Origin: Saccoglossus kowalevskii
Lineage: Eukaryota; Hemichordata; Enteropneusta; Harrimaniidae
Direction of reading: 5' to 3'
Assembly (NCBI RefSeq): GCF_000003605.2
Contig: NW_003149270.1
Span: 235,210 to 273,235, forward strand
Length of the DNA stretch: 38,026 nucleotides
The position numbers were made by a program, and so were the translations under genes. Each line of letters begins with the position of its first letter. Positions within the stretch are counted from its first letter, which is position 1. Positions 33,201 through 38,026 of this stretch are shown here, in pieces. A model generated the notes under the pieces. It ran no database searches. It saw only the letters and a program-made list of their open reading frames with translations, and was not told the origin of the DNA.

Positions 33201-36200
33201 CATCAGGATTTACAGTACTTGTACAATTGTATCAAATTTGGCTCAGTGCATGAATTAGAAGAAACTTAATTTTAGTTATAGATGATGTGACAATGATCTT
33301 AGTGCAAGAATACTTTCTTGTTGAATTAGCCTCATCTTGAATTATTAAAAATTACTGGATGGCTATTTGACTTAGCTGAAAAAAAAATATATCCTGTAAA
33401 ACGATGTTTAATTTTTTCAATAGATACACAACGTTATTGAATGATTGTCATCAGTGTTTCTTCAATCAAAGAGAAATCCTTCTCGGCCCAAGTATTTCAA
33501 CAGCTATTAGTGAATTAGTTGCTCAGAATCTCAGAGATCATTGTGCTCTGGTAAGTAACAGCCACTGTGATTGGTAGAAGCATTGTCCAATCAAATTACT
33601 TGTAGGTATGCATCACTGATCCCAACCACGGTTTGAAAATCTTGCCTGATTTTGCTTGCTTGCTTGCCACTGCTATAACACTGTAGATGTGACGTTTCAC
33701 TGTTCAGGTTCGGCGTGGTTGTGCCTTCATGGTTCGAATATGTCAAGACGAGTATCAATTGTTCTTCCATTTCTTTTCAAAACCAACAGAAAAACTTGAG
33801 TAAGTAGCACTTTTTTCTTCCTTTGCATGTAAAAATTCTCATTATAATATTTGATGTTTTTGAATTTGCACTTTGAGGAGATTTGATGTGTTTTTGGACT
33901 TGATGTGTGAATATGCTGGTATTTACTTTGTAAAGTGAGCACTAAGCTAGAGGGTTATAATAACTACATACAGGAGAATACTGTAATTTATCAGCTGCTG
34001 TTATTACTATGCTGGGCTTGAACTTCAGAGTTCAGAAGGAACCCAATTTCAAGGTCAAAATTGATAAAAATTGACTTGGTCTTATAGGAATGGTATAGGG
34101 ACTATCAAAGACACCAAGCCAATTACCATAAAGTTTCCATGAAGTTCAAGTTCTTGTTATGATCTTCCTTTACCTTTGCAAATTTCCAATTAATACACAG
34201 TATGCATTTGTTTAAACAAATATGTTAAATACTGGTATTGATTGTGATCTATCTAGAATTGCAACGTTTGATTTTTTGACTGATAATACTTTACCAAAAA
34301 GTGCATATTCTCCAGCGTTCCAAAATGAAATGAAACCTGTTTCAACATGAATATATACTGTAGAATACTTTATTTTCGCTTGGAATTTATTTTCGCTATT
34401 TTTGCTGAAGGGATGATTCAGTGAAAATAAAATCCAGCGAATATACCTTTTTTTCCCTACATTTCACATTAAACTCATCAAAAATCAGTGAAAATAAATT
34501 CCATGCAAAACGCCCAAAAAGCCCTTTCAGCGAAAATTAATTCCAGCGAAAATAAAGTATTCCACAGTATGCAGCTGTGTACTACAACAATTTAAACAGA
34601 TTAGTATTCATTGATGTAATTGATGGGATGCTCTCTGTCTATTTCATTAGCTTTTCTCCTCTGCTTTACATTCATTTACTGTGTTTTAGCCACTGGGCAT
34701 TACTCAATCATATTCTAATCATTTTATGTCTACATCCATTCCTAGCGTGCTCCTTGAGAAACTGTGCAATAATTTATATGATGTTTTAAGACCTTTAATA
34801 ATCCATGTTAATCACTTGGAGACGTTGGCAGAGCTTTGTAGTATTTTAAAAAATGAGATGATAGAAGATCATGTACAAAACAGTCGTAAGTACAATCTCA
34901 TTTTTGTCATTGTCATATTATACGCTATGTCGGTCCATTGAAACAAAATCACTATTCTGAAATGAAACATTACTTTTCTATGGTCATTCTCATTACCACG
35001 TATAGCTTACAGCCATGCTTGATTTTTGGATGTATTTGTATTTTGTGATTTTACAAATGTACACTGGAATTAACAAACCCATGCTATAACACGATTGGAT
35101 CAAGTTCGGCTTGTATCGCTTTCTGTGAAGTGTTCAAGAATGAAAATATGTACCGGTAACTGTAACTGCTGTTTGTTGACTCCAGGGTACAATAAGAATC
35201 AAGATGCATCTAAATATTGAGACATTTGCAATGACCAGATGAGAGAGACACCCTTTGACCGGACTCTGAACACATAGCATGTTAATTATATCATGTGGTT
35301 TACAAATTTGAATTGCAGCTCATGAACTTGTAGCGTTTGAGAATATTGCCAAGCAGATGTTAGAAGATGTACAAGAAAGGCTAGTTTACAGGACACATAT
35401 ATACATCCAAACAGATATACTCAATTACAAACCAGCACCTGGTGATCTAGCATATCCTGAAAAGCTTGAAATGATGGAAGTAAGTGTAAAATACTCATCA
35501 CATGTCCACGGTTCATGTAACGGTTAGCATTAAATATCTCTACTGATATGGTATGGTAAATGCGTCATTAACGTCGTTATTTTATGTTTGTTCAAGCAGA
35601 ACTCAGATAAAAATAAATCATGCAAATGTACCAGTTTTATTGCAGTAATATGCGAATTTCAGATTATCTTATGAGCTGTGATATCCATTGTTTTATCTGC
35701 GGTAATATTCCATGGTATTCAATTCACACCGTGTGATATCTCTTGACTCTTTGGCATTTTTTGAACCTGGTGTTATTTTTTAAAAAACAACAACAACAAC
35801 AGCACACAGAGTTGGTTAGAAATACTAGTCAAAGAGAAAATTAACAAATTGTTGTTTGTAAGGAATCGGTTGGCCCAACTAATAATAATAATAATAATAA
35901 TTCAATTTCTTTACTGATAACAGAGTATAGCAGAGAGTCTCAAGAAGGAGTCAAGTTCAGTGGAACAGAATACTGATACAACAGAGGTGAAAGAAAATGG
36001 TGACATAAGACCTGTTGTTGGTGAGTTGCATGATATAGAATATATACTCTGATATCACTTAGGTTTGGTCCACTGTGATCAAATCACAAAATATTTTGAT
36101 TCACATCTTTGTTGTTTTTGATTCAAAATTTTGCTGCCTGTACCTTATTTGAAAAATGGTATTTTCTATTGCAGAAATGATTTTCATTGTGTCTGATTTT

Positions 36201-38026
36201 TATAAAGTTTACCGCGTGGAGGCATGACAATTTCATGTGCAGTCTCTGTTGTGTGTGGTGGCATGTGCCTAGTGTTGTGTAGTGATTCTTTTACAAAGAA
36301 AGAGAATAAATTTGGCATTGCTTATATATATATACATGTAGTAATAATATTAACATTAACTTTCAGAAGAAGTTGAATTGTCATGAACAATAAAGACATT
36401 AGAAACATCAGTGATGTGATCGTAGAAAAACAAAATAATGTAAACAACAACATATGTCTGTTTCTTTTTACAGGTTTCCAGAATGTCCCACTTGTCAATT
36501 CCTCATTATCGCCAGCTGACCTACATGGCATGTGGTACCCAACGGTCCGAAGAACTCTTGTGTGTCTCTCCAAGCTGTATAGGTGTATTGATGTGAGTAT
36601 GGTGTGTACAGTTTTGCTTCTCCTCCCTGACATGCTACCTCCCAACTTCTGTTCCCCCCCCCCATGACAGATATGCTGTGTTTCTATGGTTGTATTCAAC
36701 ATTTTTGTTATGTCATTTACTTCAATGCTTGCAAATGGGGAATAAATTTTGTATATTAAACATTCATGCTGAGATAAGGTATAATTTGCATCAATTTCAA
36801 TCCAGGGGTGAAGATTTGCTGCAAATAATTGAGATATAACCATTTACTAATTCACATAACAATGTGCAATTTGCATAATTCAAGTTCATACTGTAAAATA
36901 CTTTATTTTCACTTGGAATTAATTTTCGCTATTTTCGCTGAAGGAATGATTCACTGAAAATAAAATCCAGTGAATATACTTTTTTTCCTATATTTTATAT
37001 TCAACTTGTCAAAAATCAGTGAAAATACATTTCATACAAAAAAACAAAAAGTCTTTTCAACGAAAATTAATTCTCGCTAAAATAAAGTATTTTACAGTAT
37101 GCTGGCTGTTGTTGCTTACTTACATACCGCAGTTAATGCGTTAATCCATCAAGTACTGTAAAATTCTAGCTATAATAAAGTATTTTACAGTATGCTGGCT
37201 GTTGTTGCTTACTTACATACCGCAGTTAATGCGTTAATCCATCAAGTACTGTAAAATGTATTTTTTTCACTGCGTTTAAATTGTACTCATTTAGCATTTC
37301 AGGCATATTCAGTGGGTTTTAAATACACGGTTTTACCATTTAGATAATGTGTTCCATGCTCAATTTTACATATTCACTGGGTTTTAATTTAGCGCATTTT
37401 CCAGTCAGCGAAATTAAAACCCAGTGAATAATTAACCCGTTTACAGTACTGCTTTATGCATTGCTTATTAAAGTACGATGACTCGTGAATCAAAAAGCTG
37501 TATTATCATTTTTTCTCTTCAACATGCATAGTAAAATGAGCTTTGAATGGAAATCAGCAGTTAATTAAGACACAAATTATGCGCGTCAGATGATTTTATG
37601 AATTTAGAACAAAAAGGACAAGACAACTTGAGAAGTGGGTGTTCATCAAACATGTCCCCCTGACTTGCTCATTAGAGAGACATCAGTTGAAAATTCTATC
37701 ACAGCCGAGTCTACATAAATGCTCGGTAATGTTTGCTAACAATTTCTGACCCAGAAATCTTGCGAATACTGTAGTTGTTGTATTTGGTATATACTGCACA
37801 TACTATTTCATACGTCAAATGCTATAAACAAAATACATCAGATAATACAGCTGTACATTTCTGGTGTTATTTTTAATAATGTGTAATTTCACCACCACCA
37901 TCATGAGTGTTATGCTGTAAAAAATTGTCTAAAAACCAAATAGATTGGAAAAGTGTTTTTGGTTTACCATGGTGTTCAGTTTTGTATAAGGGAAAAAAGG
38001 ACGGTCGGTGTTCACTTTACACTGGT
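27094..38026 (+). CDS. COG3: COG3, conserved oligomeric Golgi complex subunit 3 (3' part outside window)
   Basis: COG3 (Sec34) is a lobe-A subunit of the COG tethering complex, a peripheral Golgi complex that tethers retrograde intra-Golgi vesicles. Fourteen plus-strand exons join in phase: 27094-27234, 27813-27950, 28296-28357, 28876-29041, 30666-30740, 31532-31624, 31970-32098, 32343-32461, 33424-33550, 33708-33799, 34746-34885, 35319-35479, 35924-36020 and 36474-36592. They give 553 codons of about 830 in human COG3; the gene runs past the right edge. Landmarks: FFAWFSK at 94, the Sec34 coiled-coil domain (about 94-225, with LHEACEQS and KLSYFNELQ), LFYGKFR near 280, DHCAL at 346, [16 protein letters not shown] near 394, [20 protein letters not shown] near 440 and [19 protein letters not shown] near 526. 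All introns are GT-AG. An in-frame TTG ten codons upstream is not preferred over the ATG in GATGGC context. Confidence 0.96.
27813..27950 (+). CDS. COG3: COG3 exon 2
   Basis: Acceptor ATTCATAG, donor GTAGGT; residues 48-93, rich in Ser and acidic residues, a variable linker before the Sec34 domain. Intron 1 (578 bp) before it holds nothing recognised. Confidence 0.9.
28296..28357 (+). CDS. COG3: COG3 exon 3
   Basis: Acceptor TTTCCAG, donor GTATGT; starts with FFAWFSKVE, the conserved opening of the Sec34 domain, and ends in a two-base carry of Arg114. Confidence 0.93.
28876..29041 (+). CDS. COG3: COG3 exon 4
   Basis: Acceptor TTGTAG, donor GTTAGT; residues 115-169 with [20 protein letters not shown] and LHEACEQS, matching ALQHLESLQKQYLFVSNKTG in human. 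Coiled-coil helix. Confidence 0.96.
29482..30167. mobile_element. Possible non-autonomous DNA element in COG3 intron 4
   Basis: Imperfect inverted ends of about 28 bp: AAGCAGTTTAGGATCTCGGC on the left and AAGCAGTTCAGGTTCGGTCA read inward from the right. The interior is richer in CpG than the intron. I do not see a clear target duplication, so the limits are uncertain. The rest of intron 4 (to 30665) shows an A/T-rich patch and nothing else. Confidence 0.35.
30666..30740 (+). CDS. COG3: COG3 exon 5
   Basis: Acceptor TTTATAG, donor GTAAGT, phase 0; residues 170-194 ([17 protein letters not shown]), matching [17 protein letters not shown]. Intron 5 after it (791 bp) holds nothing recognised. 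Confidence 0.95.
31532..31624 (+). CDS. COG3: COG3 exon 6
   Basis: Acceptor TCACTAG, donor GTAAGT, phase 0; residues 195-225 with [15 protein letters not shown], matching FIPMLAKLDDCITYI. Confidence 0.95.
31970..32098 (+). CDS. COG3: COG3 exon 7
   Basis: Acceptor GTTTTCAG, donor GTAATT, phase 0; residues 226-268 with [20 protein letters not shown], matching YLLKFKQCLSKALHLMKTYT. Confidence 0.94.
32343..32461 (+). CDS. COG3: COG3 exon 8
   Basis: Acceptor TGCTCTAG, donor GTAAGT; residues 269-307 plus two bases of Glu308. [20 protein letters not shown] matches [25 protein letters not shown] relic begins seven bases into the following intron. Confidence 0.95.
32469..32602. mobile_element. TTAA-flanked MITE, right-truncated copy
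   Basis: Second copy of the element at 21929-22085: TTAAAGC, GGGGAGTC, then CAGTGTGTCATTGTTTACAA and GTCGCTTGGGACTCAAT in the same order, about 80-85 percent similar by eye. The right inverted end is missing. It starts right behind the COG3 exon 8 splice donor. Confidence 0.8.
33424..33550 (+). CDS. COG3: COG3 exon 9
   Basis: Acceptor TTCAATAG, donor GTAAGT; residues 309-350, phase 0 end. [20 protein letters not shown] matches LLNDIHQCYLDQREQLLGPS. The 820 bp of intron 8 between the MITE relic and this exon hold nothing recognised. Confidence 0.95.
33708..33799 (+). CDS. COG3: COG3 exon 10
   Basis: Acceptor CTGTTCAG, donor GTAAGT; residues 351-380 plus two bases of Asp381. [17 protein letters not shown] matches SGCAFMVHVCQDEHQLY. 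Confidence 0.94.
34356..34569. mobile_element. MITE family 2, copy a, in COG3 intron 10
   Basis: About 214 bp with inverted ends TACTGTAGAATACTTTATTT and the matching AAATAAAGTATTCCACAGTA. The motif TTCGCTGGAATTAATTTTCG recurs in both orientations inside. TA target site. A second copy is at 36889-37099. The outermost TACTGTA is shared with MITE family 1. Confidence 0.85.
34746..34885 (+). CDS. COG3: COG3 exon 11
   Basis: Acceptor TTCCTAG, donor GTAAGT; completes Asp381, residues 382-427 plus one base. [20 protein letters not shown] and DHVQN match LYDVFRPLIIHVIHLETLSE and DHVQN. Confidence 0.96.
35319..35479 (+). CDS. COG3: COG3 exon 12
   Basis: Acceptor AATTGCAG, donor GTAAGT; residues 429-481, phase 0 end. 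[20 protein letters not shown] and [17 protein letters not shown] are nearly identical to human. Introns 11 and 12 hold nothing beyond short ACA and AAT microsatellites near 35790-35805 and 35881-35900. Confidence 0.97.
35924..36020 (+). CDS. COG3: COG3 exon 13
   Basis: Acceptor ATAACAG, donor GTGAGT; residues 482-513 plus one base. Starts SIAESLKKE (human QIAQSLKDE), then a variable acidic linker. Confidence 0.9.
36474..36592 (+). CDS. COG3: COG3 exon 14 (last inside the window)
   Basis: Acceptor TTTTTACAG, donor GTGAGT; residues 515-553, phase 0 end. [20 protein letters not shown] and SKLYRCID are the same as in human COG3. The next expected exon (human RAVFQGLSQEAL) is not found before the right edge. 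Confidence 0.97.
36889..37099. mobile_element. MITE family 2, copy b
   Basis: About 211 bp with perfect-looking ends TACTGTAAAATACTTTATTT and the inverse AAATAAAGTATTTTACAGTA variant; interior matches 34356-34569 throughout (TTCGCTGAAGG, ATCCAGTGAATATAC, AAAAATCAGTGAAAATA). Confidence 0.88.
37081..37257. repeat. 93-bp tandem duplication containing a miniature MITE relic
   Basis: The text from AATAAAGTATTTTACAGTAT through GCTGGCTGTTGTTGC to CAAGTACTGTAAAAT occurs at 37081-37164 and again at 37174-37257 with no difference that I can see. Between spacer copies lies a 39-bp relic (37154-37192) starting TACTGTAAAAT and ending ATTTTACAGTA, i.e. two MITE ends with almost nothing between. Confidence 0.88.
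37247..37448. mobile_element. MITE family 1, copy b
   Basis: About 202 bp, ends TACTGTAAAAT and TTTACAGTA; interior matches 3094-3302 (ATTTCAGGCATA, ATGCTCAATTT, CATTTTCCAGTCAGCGAAAT). The 3' half folds back on itself through CACTGGGTTTTAATTT and its inverse. Confidence 0.85.

Larger units (their letters stand above)
36593..38026. other. COG3 intron 14 (incomplete) with MITE cluster
   Basis: At least 1.43 kb of intron. It contains a C-run (36656-36663), MITE family 2 copy b, a 93-bp tandem duplication and MITE family 1 copy b. From 37449 to the right edge I recognise nothing. Confidence 0.8.

Overview
This is a window of animal nuclear DNA: AT-rich, mostly non-coding, with two multi-exon genes using GT-AG introns, one intronless gene, an LTR retrotransposon and many short inverted-repeat elements. 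The element mix (BEL/Pao LTR element, decayed reverse transcriptase, several MITE families, minisatellites) fits a marine invertebrate such as a mollusc or hemichordate, but I cannot name the species. There are no prokaryotic features, no CRISPR array and no tRNA or rRNA gene that I can support.

Layout. 1-8.8 kb: gene-poor. It holds one MITE, two speculative first-exon or small-gene models on the minus strand, and otherwise nothing recognised. 8.8-11.1 kb: an intact intronless gene for a steroid 5-alpha-reductase / enoyl-CoA-reductase family membrane enzyme (10099-10866), preceded by a truncated copy that keeps only its last 51 codons plus flanking sequence. 12.1-13.2 kb: a decayed reverse-transcriptase remnant. 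14.5-27.0 kb: the PARL gene (mitochondrial rhomboid protease) on the minus strand. I reconstruct it completely as nine exons and 358 codons, with start codon, mitochondrial presequence, catalytic Ser261/His319 and stop codon. Its introns hold an internally deleted BEL/Pao element, a 642-bp MITE with a 9-bp target duplication, a TTAA-flanked MITE, a 22-bp satellite-like array and an 18-bp array. A 21-bp minisatellite lies directly 3' of its stop codon. 27.1 kb to the right edge: COG3, a subunit of the conserved oligomeric Golgi complex, on the plus strand. Fourteen exons (553 codons, about two thirds of the protein) lie inside the window and the gene runs off the right edge.

PARL and COG3 are head to head, with only 150 bp between their start codons. 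That interval contains ETS-, ZNF143- and nuclear-receptor-half-site-like motifs and no TATA box, so it is probably a shared housekeeping promoter. The two proteins act in different organelles (mitochondrial inner membrane, Golgi), so the pairing implies shared transcription rather than a shared pathway.

I found no new defence or enzymatic system. The points most worth following up are the PARL/COG3 bidirectional promoter, the truncated reductase copy with uneven divergence, the MITE families and their nested cluster near 37 kb, and the arrays inside PARL. All exon boundaries come from reading splice sites, phase continuity and remembered similarity to the human proteins; no search was run.
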